DNA of 9,777 bases, from the NCBI GenBank assembly GCA_013205645.1, contig JABMMH010000231.1, forward strand, positions 1 through 9,777. Reading direction: 5' to 3'. Below, piece after piece: positions 1-5,746 of the stretch (the stretch's first letter is position 1; each line of letters begins with the position of its first letter). The position numbers were made by a program, and so were the translations under genes. Below the pieces are notes generated by a model. That model ran no database searches, was not told where the DNA came from, and was given only the letters and a program-made list of their open reading frames with translations. The DNA comes from Polaromonas sp. (GTDB taxonomy: Bacteria > Pseudomonadota > Gammaproteobacteria > Burkholderiales > Burkholderiaceae_C).

Positions 1-26
1 ACGCCAAATCTGCGCGGCGTCCGGGT

Positions 27-917
27 TCATTCGGCCTTCAGTTTCAGGGCGGCGTCGTAGAGCTCGTTGCGCGATGCGCCAGTGATCTCGGCGGCGAGTT
101 TGACCGCTGTTTTGAGGGGCAATTCAGCCAGCAACAACTTCAAGACGCGGCCGCCGTCGTCCGCCGCAGCCGCTTGCGGGGCGGGGTGCAGCACCAGCGC
201 AAACTCACCGCGAAGACGCTGCGGACTGGCGGCCAGCCAAGCCGGCAGTTCGCTGGCGGGCAGGGTGGCGATTTCCTCAAACTGCTTGGTCAGCTCGCGC
301 CCTACCGTGATGGCTCGGTCTGCCAAGGGCGCCAAGGCGCGGGCCAGCGCCTCCATGCGGTGCGGCGCTTCCAGCATCACCACCGCGCGCTTTTCAGTCA
401 GCAAGACTTGCACGGCTTGGTCCCGTTCGCCGGCTTTGCTGGGCAAAAATCCGGCAAATACAAAACCGCTGTCGCCGGAGATGCCGGCCACGCTCAAGGC
501 CGTGGTGACGCTGCTGGCACCCGGCAAGGGCGTGCTTTTGAAGCCGGCCGCGCGCACAGCAGCCACCAATCGCGCGCCCGGATCGCTGATGGCGGGGGTG
601 CCGGCGTCGCTGACATAGGCCACGCGCTCACCGCGTTGCAAGCGGTTGATGACGCTGACCGCCGCTTCGGCTTCGTTGTGTTCGTGCACAGGCAACAAAG
701 ACTTGTTGATGCCGTACTGGCGCAGCAGGGTTTGCGTGTGGCGGGTGTCTTCGCAGCCGATGGCATCGACCAAGCCCAAGACGTGGAGTGCACGCAGGCT
801 GATGTCGGACAAATTGCCAATGGGCGTGGCAACCACGTAAAGTGTGGCTGGTGGGTAATGTTGCAGGCCAGTGGCAACCCGTGCGGCCTCCAAGGCCAAG
901 TCGAAAGAAGCGTTCAA
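27..917 (-). CDS. rsmI: 16S rRNA (cytidine-1402 2'-O)-methyltransferase RsmI
   Basis: RsmI uses S-adenosylmethionine to methylate the ribose 2'-OH of C1402 in the decoding centre of 16S rRNA. The 296-residue product has the family's tetrapyrrole-methylase fold: the glycine-rich opening YVVATPIGNLSDIS (about 27-40), CEDTRHT (55-61), VSDAGTPAISDPG (102-114), PLPGASS (130-136), FAGFLPSK (154-161), LEAPHR (182-187) and RELTKQFEE (207-215). Length is normal for the family. The chosen start is a TTG at 915-917; no in-frame ATG lies between it and the first conserved motif, and TGGAAA (plus-strand 924-929) sits 6 nt ahead of it as a ribosome binding site. The first 25 residues are a poorly conserved extension, so a later non-ATG start cannot be excluded. 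Identity is close to certain; only the exact start is soft. The gene is divergent from yraN, and the two start codons share base 917. Confidence 0.97.
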   Translation of the reverse strand: MNASFDLALEAARVATGLQHYPPATLYVVATPIGNLSDISLRALHVLGLVDAIGCEDTRHTQTLLRQYGINKSLLPVHEHNEAEAAVSVINRLQRGERVAYVSDAGTPAISDPGARLVAAVRAAGFKSTPLPGASSVTTALSVAGISGDSGFVFAGFLPSKAGERDQAVQVLLTEKRAVVMLEAPHRMEALARALAPLADRAITVGRELTKQFEEIATLPASELPAWLAASPQRLRGEFALVLHPAPQAAAADDGGRVLKLLLAELPLKTAVKLAAEITGASRNELYDAALKLKAE

Positions 918-1336
918 TGTGGTTTTCCAAAAAACAAGCGGCAGCGCCGACAGGGCAGATTACCACCAAGCGGCGCGGTGATGCGGCGGAAGCCTTGGCC
1001 TGTGCCTACCTGACGGAGCAGGGTTTGCGCTTGCTGGAGCGCAACTTCAACACGCCAGGTCGCGGCGGCGGCGAGATTGACTTGGTGATGCGGGCCCCAG
1101 ATGGCACGCTGGTTTTTGTCGAAGTGCGCCAGCGCAGCACGGCCTCGCATGGCGGCGCTGGCGGCAGCATCACGGCTGTCAAGCAGCGGCGCATTGTCTT
1201 TGCCGCGCGGCATTATTTGATGCGTTTTGCGACGCTGCCACCGTGTCGCTTTGACGTCTTGCTGGTACAGGGGCCGACCCGGCCCGAAGGCCAGCAGACG
1301 ATTGAATGGTTGCAAGCGGCATTCGATGCCTCTTGA
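917..1336 (+). CDS. yraN: YraN family (UPF0102) endonuclease-fold protein
   Basis: The 139-residue product matches the YraN/UPF0102 family, a small protein with a PD-(D/E)XK-like nuclease fold whose cellular role is not settled. Visible family features are the N-terminal helix GDAAEALACAYL (21-32), the GGEIDLVM strand with Asp55 (51-58), VFVEVRQR with Glu69 (67-74), where the third active-site position is Arg rather than Lys as is common in this family, and the C-terminal CRFDVLLV (110-117). The ATG at 917 is chosen because it leaves a normal family length and has a purine-rich AAGAAG a few bases upstream. It is the first gene of a plus-strand run (yraN, diaA, dolP) that mirrors the E. coli order. 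Its ribosome binding site lies inside the 5' end of rsmI on the other strand. Confidence 0.93.
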   Translation: MWFSKKQAAAPTGQITTKRRGDAAEALACAYLTEQGLRLLERNFNTPGRGGGEIDLVMRAPDGTLVFVEVRQRSTASHGGAGGSITAVKQRRIVFAARHYLMRFATLPPCRFDVLLVQGPTRPEGQQTIEWLQAAFDAS

Positions 1337-1342
1337 TGCGTC

Positions 1343-1375
1343 TTGACACAGGGTATGTCCGGGTGACGCTATCAT
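1343..1375 (+). promoter_or_regulatory. Candidate sigma-70 promoter for diaA-dolP
   Basis: A perfect TTGACA (1343-1348) lies just after the yraN stop codon, and TATCAT (1370-1375, five of six consensus bases) lies immediately upstream of the SIS gene. The spacer is 21 bp, longer than the usual 16-19, so the two boxes may not work together. The -10-like box ends 7 nt before the ATG at 1383, which would put transcription initiation on or next to that start codon. This is inferred from sequence only. Confidence 0.35.
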
Positions 1376-1382
1376 GGAGGGC

Positions 1383-1982
1383 ATGATCGAACAACGCATT
1401 GAGCAGCACTTCATCGACAGTGCAGACCTCAAATACCAGGCTGCGCAGGTCCTGTCCAAACCCATTTCGGCTGCCATTTCGGCCATCCTCGCCAGCGTCA
1501 CCAGCGGTGGCAAGGTGCTGGCCTGCGGCAACGGCGGCGGCGCGGCCAGCGCGCAACATTTCGCCGCTAAATTTGTGGGTGGCTACGAGCGTGAACGCCC
1601 CGAGCTGGCCGCCATGGCGCTCTCCACTGATTCTTCCATCGTCACGGCCATCGCCAATGACTATGACTTCAAGGCCATCTTCGCCAAGCAAGTGCGCGCC
1701 TTTGGCGGCGCTGGCGACGTTTTGTTGGCCATCAGCAGCAGCGGCAATTCAGCCAACGTGCTGGCCGCCATTGAAGCCGCCCACGAGCGCGACATGACCG
1801 TGGTGGCGCTGACCGGCAAAGGCGGCGGCAAGATGACATTCGCCTTGCGCGAAACCGATGTGCATATTTGCATTCCGCACGACCGCACCAGCCGCATTCA
1901 GGAGGTCCATCTTTTGGCCTTGCACTGTATTTGCGATGGTGTGGACGCTCAATTACTAGGTGATCAGGAGATCTCAACATGA
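1383..1982 (+). CDS. diaA: SIS-domain protein, DiaA / phosphoheptose isomerase (GmhA) family
   Basis: This 199-residue protein has a sugar isomerase (SIS) domain and aligns along its length with E. coli DiaA, a tetrameric DnaA-binding regulator of replication initiation, and with GmhA, which makes the heptose precursor of LPS. Visible segments are VLACGNGGGAASAQHF (45-60), ERERP (69-73), GDVLLAISSSGNSANVL (111-127), VALTGKGGGK (141-150) and RIQEVHLLALH (171-181). In GmhA a zinc is held by His, Glu, Gln and His; here His59, Gln173 and His181 are present but the Glu position is Lys63. That argues against normal isomerase activity and, with the yraN-diaA-dolP order, favours a DiaA-like role. The start is either ATG 1383 or ATG 1374 (three residues longer). 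I prefer 1383 because it begins MIEQRI, like E. coli DiaA. The stop overlaps the dolP start. Family certain; DiaA versus GmhA function uncertain. Confidence 0.88.
   Translation: MIEQRIEQHFIDSADLKYQAAQVLSKPISAAISAILASVTSGGKVLACGNGGGAASAQHFAAKFVGGYERERPELAAMALSTDSSIVTAIANDYDFKAIFAKQVRAFGGAGDVLLAISSSGNSANVLAAIEAAHERDMTVVALTGKGGGKMTFALRETDVHICIPHDRTSRIQEVHLLALHCICDGVDAQLLGDQEIST
1966..1970 (+). promoter_or_regulatory. Ribosome binding site of dolP
   Basis: AGGAG lies 8 nt upstream of the ATG at 1979, inside the last codons of the SIS gene. It fixes the dolP start and indicates translation as part of one transcript with diaA, since the stop of diaA and the start of dolP overlap as ATGA (1979-1982). 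Confidence 0.85.
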
Positions 1983-2629
1983 ACCCATCCATTCTCAAAC
2001 GCCGGCTACTCACAGCGGGTTTCTCAGTCGCTGTCATCGGCGCTGCCGCCTCTCTCTCGGCCTGCGTGCCACTGGTCATCGGCGGTGCCGCTGCCGGCAC
2101 GGCGCTGGTCGCGACCGACCGCCGAACCGCTGGCGCCCAACTAGAAGACCAAGGGATCGAATTGCGCACGCTCAGCGAGGTTCGCAACACCTTCGGGACG
2201 CGCGTGCGCGTCAGCACGGTCAGCTTCAATCGGCAGGTCTTGCTGACCGGCGAAGTGCCCAACGCGCAAGACAAGCAGGCGGTCGGAGACTTGGTGAAGA
2301 AAATCGAGAACGTCGACTCGGTCGTCAACGAATTGGGCGTTCGCAATTCGCCTTCACTGGCGGATCGTTCGGGCGACTTGCTGATCACCGGCCGCGTCAA
2401 GGCGGCGATTTTGGATGCGCGTGACTTGCAAAGCAATGCCTTCAAAGTCGTGACCTCGAACAACACGGTTTACTTGATGGGCCGCGTCACCAAGCGCGAA
2501 TCCGATCGCGTCACCGCCATTGCCCGCGGTGTCACGGGCGTGCAGCGGGTGGTGCGGATTTTTGAGAACATCAGCGAAGAAGAATTGCTGCGCCTGCAGC
2601 CTTCGCGCGCTGCGCCGACTAAGGCCTAA
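1979..2629 (+). CDS. dolP: Outer-membrane BON-domain lipoprotein DolP (YraP)
   Basis: The 216-residue product is a dual BON-domain lipoprotein. In E. coli DolP supports outer-membrane integrity and the BAM assembly machine at phospholipid-rich sites. An N-terminal positive patch (KRR, 7-9) and hydrophobic stretch lead to the lipobox LSAC with lipidated Cys29; the following Val30 is not the inner-membrane retention Asp, so outer-membrane sorting is expected. A glycine/alanine-rich linker (35-45) and the ATDRRTAGAQLEDQ segment (45-58) resemble E. coli DolP. BON domain 1 spans about 59-125, with VLLTGEVPNAQDKQ (87-100) and VVNELGV (115-121). BON domain 2 spans about 132-198, with VTSNNTVYLMGRV (158-170) and GVTGVQRVVRIFE (184-196). 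It is the last gene of the yraN-diaA-dolP run and ends tail to tail with the next gene. Its start overlaps the diaA stop and has a good ribosome binding site. Confidence 0.95.
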   Translation: MNPSILKRRLLTAGFSVAVIGAAASLSACVPLVIGGAAAGTALVATDRRTAGAQLEDQGIELRTLSEVRNTFGTRVRVSTVSFNRQVLLTGEVPNAQDKQAVGDLVKKIENVDSVVNELGVRNSPSLADRSGDLLITGRVKAAILDARDLQSNAFKVVTSNNTVYLMGRVTKRESDRVTAIARGVTGVQRVVRIFENISEEELLRLQPSRAAPTKA

Positions 2630-2663
2630 ATTGGCCTAGCCTGCAGTCGACTCAGCGGCCTTA
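2620..2663. terminator. Possible bidirectional terminator structure between convergent genes
   Basis: TAAGGCC (2620-2626) and GGCCTTA (2657-2663) form a perfect 7-bp inverted repeat with about 30 nt between, spanning the stop codons of dolP and of the opposing dehydrogenase. A smaller AGGCC/GGCCT hairpin (2622-2636) is nested at its left side. There is no T-run on either side, so this is only a weak terminator candidate. The repeat may partly reflect that both stop codons are TAA next to GGCC. Confidence 0.25.
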
Positions 2664-3581
2664 TTTGAGCCGTTTGATCAGGCTGGAGGTGTCCCAGCGG
2701 CGTCCGCCCATGGCTTGCACGTCTGCATAAAACTGGTCGACCAAGGCGGTGACCGGCAGACGTGCGCCATTGTGTTTGGCTTCGTCCAGCACCAGCCCCA
2801 AGTCTTTGCGCATCCAGTCGACGGCAAAACCGAAGTCGAACTTGTCGGCGACCATGGTCGTGCCGCGGTTCTCTAGCTGCCAGCTTTGGGCGGCGCCCTT
2901 GCCGATGACGTCGAGCGCCAGATTCATGTCGAGGCCGGCTTTTTGGCCGAAGGCGATGGCTTCGCTCAAGCCCTGCACCAGCCCGGCAATGCAAATTTGG
3001 TTGACCATCTTGGTCAGCTGGCCAGCGCCGCTGTCACCCATCAATGTGAAGGCTTTGGCAAAGGCGATACCGGCTGGCTTGACGCCCTCAAAGGCAGCGG
3101 CGTCGCCGCCGCACATGACCGTCAGCGCGCCGTTTTGCGCACCGCCTTGACCGCCAGAGACCGGCGCGTCAATAAAGTGCAAGCCGAGGTTTTTGGCGGC
3201 GGCGTACAGCTCGCGCGCCACCGTGGCGGAAGCCGTCGTATGGTCGACAAACACCGCGCCCGGCTGCATGCCGGCAAAAGCGCCGTCTGCGCCCAGCGTC
3301 ACGCCGCGCAGGTCATCGTCGTTGCCGACGCAGCAAAAAACAATCTCAGCACCCGTGGCGGCCAAGCGCGGCGTAGCGGCTTGGCGCGGTGCGGCCGTAC
3401 CGGAAAATTCGGCGCACCAAGCGGCCGACTTGGCGGCGGTGCGGTTGTAGACGGTGACCTGGTGACCAGCCAAAGCCAGGTGACCGGCCATGGGGTAGCC
3501 CATCACGCCCAAGCCGATGAAGGCAACTTTGCGGGAGGCTGAGGGTGCGTATGTTTTGGCGTTGGTGCTGCTGGCGGTCAT
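2661..3581 (-). CDS. NAD(P)-dependent beta-hydroxyacid dehydrogenase (3-hydroxyisobutyrate dehydrogenase family)
   Basis: The 306-residue protein belongs to the family containing 3-hydroxyisobutyrate dehydrogenase, tartronate semialdehyde reductase (GarR/GlxR) and related enzymes, which reversibly oxidise a beta-hydroxyacid with NAD(P). Visible features are the Rossmann motif FIGLGVMGYPMAGHL (21-35), the substrate-binding DAPVSGGQGGAQNG (138-151), and the catalytic-lysine helix GAGQLTKMVNQ with Lys191 and Asn194 (185-195). A C-terminal helical domain ends in KDLGLVLDEAK (259-269) and the usual LPVT (275-278). Size is typical. The substrate cannot be read from the sequence. The MTASS start (ATG 3579-3581) is chosen because it gives a normal length with about 17 residues before the Rossmann strand, although its ribosome binding site is weak. 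It lies 59 bp downstream of pilT on the same strand, so the two may share a transcript. Confidence 0.9.
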   Translation of the reverse strand: MTASSTNAKTYAPSASRKVAFIGLGVMGYPMAGHLALAGHQVTVYNRTAAKSAAWCAEFSGTAAPRQAATPRLAATGAEIVFCCVGNDDDLRGVTLGADGAFAGMQPGAVFVDHTTASATVARELYAAAKNLGLHFIDAPVSGGQGGAQNGALTVMCGGDAAAFEGVKPAGIAFAKAFTLMGDSGAGQLTKMVNQICIAGLVQGLSEAIAFGQKAGLDMNLALDVIGKGAAQSWQLENRGTTMVADKFDFGFAVDWMRKDLGLVLDEAKHNGARLPVTALVDQFYADVQAMGGRRWDTSSLIKRLK

Positions 3582-3640
3582 GGTGTTGTCTTCGTTGCTT
3601 GTTGTTTGAAAAAAATGATTCTGACACAGCCCGCGAGCAC

Positions 3641-4684
3641 TCAGCCCGGAAACTGCGCTGGCGTTTTGGCTTTGTTGCGTGCCTCTGCCGGCGTGATCCG
3701 CTGTCGTTTGAGCAAGTCTGCAAGACTTTGGTCTAGGGTCTGCATGCCTTGACTCTGGCCGGTCTGCAGGCTCGAATACATTTGCGCCACTTTGCCTTCG
3801 CGGATCAAGTTGCGGATGGCTGGTGTGCCGATCATGATCTCGTGCGCCGCCACGCGGCCCTGTCCATCGGCTGTCTTGCACAAGGTTTGCGCCACCACGC
3901 CTTGCAGCGACTCTGACAGCATGCTGCGGACCATTTCTTTCTCGTCGGCGGGGAAGACATCGATGATGCGGTCGATGGTCTTGGTCGCGCTGGCTGTGTG
4001 CAATGTGCCCAGCACCAAGTGGCCGGTTTCGGCTGCAGACAAAGCCAGCCGAATGGTTTCCAAGTCGCGCATTTCGCCGACCAAAATCACGTCGGGATCT
4101 TCGCGCAATGCCGACCTCAAGGCGGCGGTGAAGCTGTGCGTGTGGCGACCCACTTCGCGTTGACTCACCAAGCAGTTCTTGGCGTTGTGGACAAACTCAA
4201 TCGGGTCTTCCACCGTGATGATGTGGCCGCGTTCTGTGCGGTTGTAGAAGTCGACCATCGCTGCCAGTGTGGTCGACTTGCCTGACCCCGTTGGCCCGGT
4301 GACCAGCACCAGGCCACGCGGTTTGAGCGCTAACTCGGCGACGATGGCCGGTGCGCCCAGCGTTTCAAGCATAGGCACAAGCGACGGGATGCTGCGAAAC
4401 ACCGCGCCCGCACCGCGACTGTGCTGAAACGCATTCACGCGAAAACGCGACAAGCCCGGCACATCCAAGGCGAAGTCCAACTCCAGCGACTGCCCAAAAG
4501 CAGTCTGCTGATTCGGGCTCATCGCTTGCGCCAACATCTGCCCCAGTTGCTCAGCCTCCAGCGGCGGCAAGTCCAGCGTCTGAATGTCGCCATGCACACG
4601 CAGCATGGGTGGCAGCCCCGTCGACAAATGCAGGTCAGAGGCGTGGCGGTGGATGGCGACGGTCAGTAGTTCGGTGAGTTCCAT
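3641..4684 (-). CDS. pilT: Type IV pilus retraction ATPase PilT
   Basis: PilT is the hexameric inner-face ATPase that powers pilus retraction, and so twitching motility and DNA uptake. The 347-residue protein has the expected order: N-terminal PAS-like region with ASDLHLSTGLPPMLRVHGD (15-33), Walker A GPTGSGKST (130-138), Asp box TVEDPIEF (157-164), Walker B DPDVILVGEMRD with catalytic Glu204 (196-207), His box ETGHLVLGTLHT with His222 and His229 (219-230), and the PilT-typical AIRNLIREGK (289-298). The tail TPAQFPG and the length match PilT rather than PilU. The start at 4682-4684 begins MELTELL, as expected for the family; a longer reading frame extends upstream but adds no family sequence. 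An AAGGA lies 15 nt ahead, too far for a good ribosome binding site. It is divergent from yggS, a common arrangement. No pilU follows it. Confidence 0.96.
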   Translation of the reverse strand: MELTELLTVAIHRHASDLHLSTGLPPMLRVHGDIQTLDLPPLEAEQLGQMLAQAMSPNQQTAFGQSLELDFALDVPGLSRFRVNAFQHSRGAGAVFRSIPSLVPMLETLGAPAIVAELALKPRGLVLVTGPTGSGKSTTLAAMVDFYNRTERGHIITVEDPIEFVHNAKNCLVSQREVGRHTHSFTAALRSALREDPDVILVGEMRDLETIRLALSAAETGHLVLGTLHTASATKTIDRIIDVFPADEKEMVRSMLSESLQGVVAQTLCKTADGQGRVAAHEIMIGTPAIRNLIREGKVAQMYSSLQTGQSQGMQTLDQSLADLLKRQRITPAEARNKAKTPAQFPG

Positions 4685-4772
4685 GGCGAGCTTTGTAGTT
4701 CCTTCGACTGTAGGCGAAAAAAGCAATCCGCCCAGCGCGAAAGCAGTCTGGCAGTTGGGTACAGTCTGGGGA
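4685..4772. promoter_or_regulatory. pilT-yggS divergent promoter region with repeats
   Basis: This 88-bp gap must hold the promoters of both divergent genes. On the plus strand TACAGT (4760-4765) is a -10-like hexamer 7 nt ahead of the yggS ATG. On the minus strand another TACAGT (plus 4706-4711) faces pilT. Together, GACTGTA (4705-4711) and TACAGTC (4760-4766) form an inverted repeat. CAGTCTGG occurs twice as a direct repeat with an 18-bp period (4744-4751 and 4762-4769). No convincing -35 boxes are visible. Confidence 0.35.
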
Positions 4773-5531
4773 ATGACCACACACCAGAATTTAGAAGTAC
4801 TCAGCAGTCCCGCGGCCATCGCCAGCCAGCTCGCCAAGGTGCGGCAGCACATCGCCGAAGCCGCGATGGCGGCCGGGCGTGCGCCGGGCAGCGTGCGCTT
4901 GCTCGCGGTCTCCAAGACCTTCGGTGCTGACGCTGTGATCGAAGCCGTGCAGTCCGGGCAAACCGCTTTTGGCGAGAACTACATTCAAGAAGCAGTGGAA
5001 AAAATCCAGGCCTTGCGGCAGTGGCTGGCCGAGCCGGCGCAGTCCGGGCAAGCCGCGTTGGAGTGGCATTGCATCGGCCCGATTCAAAGCAACAAGACGC
5101 GTCTGGTGGCAGAGCATTTTGACTGGGTTCAGTCGGTCGACCGTCTGAAAATTGCCCAACGTTTGAGCGAGCAACGGCCGGCTGATTTGCCGCCGCTGCA
5201 AATTTGTCTGCAAGTGAATATCGACGGTGGTGCGAATAAATCTGGCGTGTCGCCCGAGGATGTTTTGGCGCTGGCGCAGGTGGTGTCCAGTCTGCCGCGG
5301 CTGGTGTTGCGTGGCCTCATGGCTATTCCCGAGCCGGCGCCTGATCATGCCAGCGCCCGCGCGGTGCATGCACGCACGGCCGCGCTGATGGCGCAGATCA
5401 ATGCCGCAGGCGGACTGTCGCAGCCGCTCGACACCCTGTCGATGGGCATGAGCGCTGACTTGGCCCCCGCCATTGCGGCTGGCAGCACGATGGTGCGTGT
5501 GGGTACGGCGATTTTTGGTGGGCGTGGTTAA
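4773..5531 (+). CDS. yggS: Pyridoxal phosphate homeostasis protein YggS (PLPBP family)
   Basis: YggS is a single-domain, cytosolic PLP-binding TIM-barrel protein that keeps vitamin B6 pools and amino-acid metabolism in balance; it has no known catalytic activity. The 252-residue product shows LLAVSKTF with the PLP-binding Lys48 (43-50), FGENYIQEAVEKI (66-78), LEWHCIGPIQSNKTR (96-110), GLMAIPEPAP and the phosphate-binding end SMGMSADLAPAIAAGS, then VRVGTAIFG. Compared with E. coli YggS there are about seven extra residues between the KI helix and LEWH. That segment carries QSGQAA, a near copy of QSGQTA 30 residues earlier, encoded by a 17-of-18-bp direct repeat. The start is ATG 4773; GGGGA abuts it with no spacing, so a leaderless transcript or weak initiation is possible. 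The three 8-bp repeats begin at its stop codon. Confidence 0.95.
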   Translation: MTTHQNLEVLSSPAAIASQLAKVRQHIAEAAMAAGRAPGSVRLLAVSKTFGADAVIEAVQSGQTAFGENYIQEAVEKIQALRQWLAEPAQSGQAALEWHCIGPIQSNKTRLVAEHFDWVQSVDRLKIAQRLSEQRPADLPPLQICLQVNIDGGANKSGVSPEDVLALAQVVSSLPRLVLRGLMAIPEPAPDHASARAVHARTAALMAQINAAGGLSQPLDTLSMGMSADLAPAIAAGSTMVRVGTAIFGGRG

Positions 5532-5554
5532 AGCGGTTAAGCGGTTAAGCGGTT
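5531..5554 (+). repeat. Three tandem copies of an 8-bp unit at the yggS stop codon
   Basis: AAGCGGTT is repeated exactly at 5531-5538, 5539-5546 and 5547-5554, starting on the last base of the yggS stop codon. The repeats add in-frame-independent TAA triplets but no obvious hairpin. Slipped-strand copying is the likely origin. Confidence 0.8.
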
Positions 5555-5634
5555 AGGGCCCGTTTCTTTGTTCCTGCGCAATTAGGGCGTCGGTCGCCTC
5601 GGTGGCGAATTGTTGACGGTGGTTGATTTGAACC

Positions 5635-5659
5635 TGAACAAGCGCGCTGCGCCTGTTTA
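5635..5659 (+). terminator. Possible intrinsic terminator downstream of yggS
   Basis: A hairpin can form with GCGC (5642-5645) paired to GCGC (5649-5652) around a GCT loop, then one A-C mismatch, then AACA (5637-5640) paired to TGTT (5654-5657) and two more outer pairs. It is followed by TTAATTGGTT rather than a strong T-run, so termination may be partial. It lies about 100 bp after the yggS stop and about 90 bp before the bactofilin start. Confidence 0.35.
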
Positions 5660-5721
5660 ATTGGTTACGCCTATTGCATCTCTCAGTGGCGCTTTTTTGT
5701 AGCGCTATCGGTAGTATTGAC

Positions 5722-5745
5722 TCCTTTGAAACAAAGGAATTTTTT
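5722..5745 (+). promoter_or_regulatory. Hairpin covering the bactofilin ribosome binding site, with T-tract
   Basis: TCCTTTG (5722-5728) pairs perfectly with CAAAGGA (5732-5738) around an AAA loop, and six Ts follow at 5740-5745. The right arm contains the Shine-Dalgarno AAGGA, 8 nt ahead of the ATG at 5747. The structure would therefore hide the ribosome binding site when folded, and it also has the outline of a short intrinsic terminator. This suggests translational or attenuation control of the bactofilin gene; that role is inferred. Confidence 0.55.
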
Positions 5746-5746
5746 G

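Noticed and set aside
1..20. ACGCC/GGCGT inverted repeat after the rsmI stop
   Set aside because: Only 5 bp, without a T-run and cut by the window edge, so it cannot be judged.
67..1013. Long open frames on the plus strand opposite rsmI
   Set aside because: They are antisense to a clear rsmI gene, have low-complexity translations and match no recognisable family.
2886..3542. 218-codon plus-strand frame opposite the dehydrogenase
   Set aside because: It is a by-product of GC-rich codon use on the opposite strand; the dehydrogenase motifs on the minus strand are unambiguous.
3605..3640. Seven-T run on the minus strand after pilT, as an intrinsic terminator
   Set aside because: No stable GC-rich stem precedes the Ts; the best pairing is a 4-bp CTGA/TCAG with a large mismatched loop.
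5689..5705. GCGCT/AGCGC hairpin with Ts upstream of bactofilin
   Set aside because: The Ts lie in the loop, not after the stem, so it does not have terminator form and the 5-bp stem is weak.
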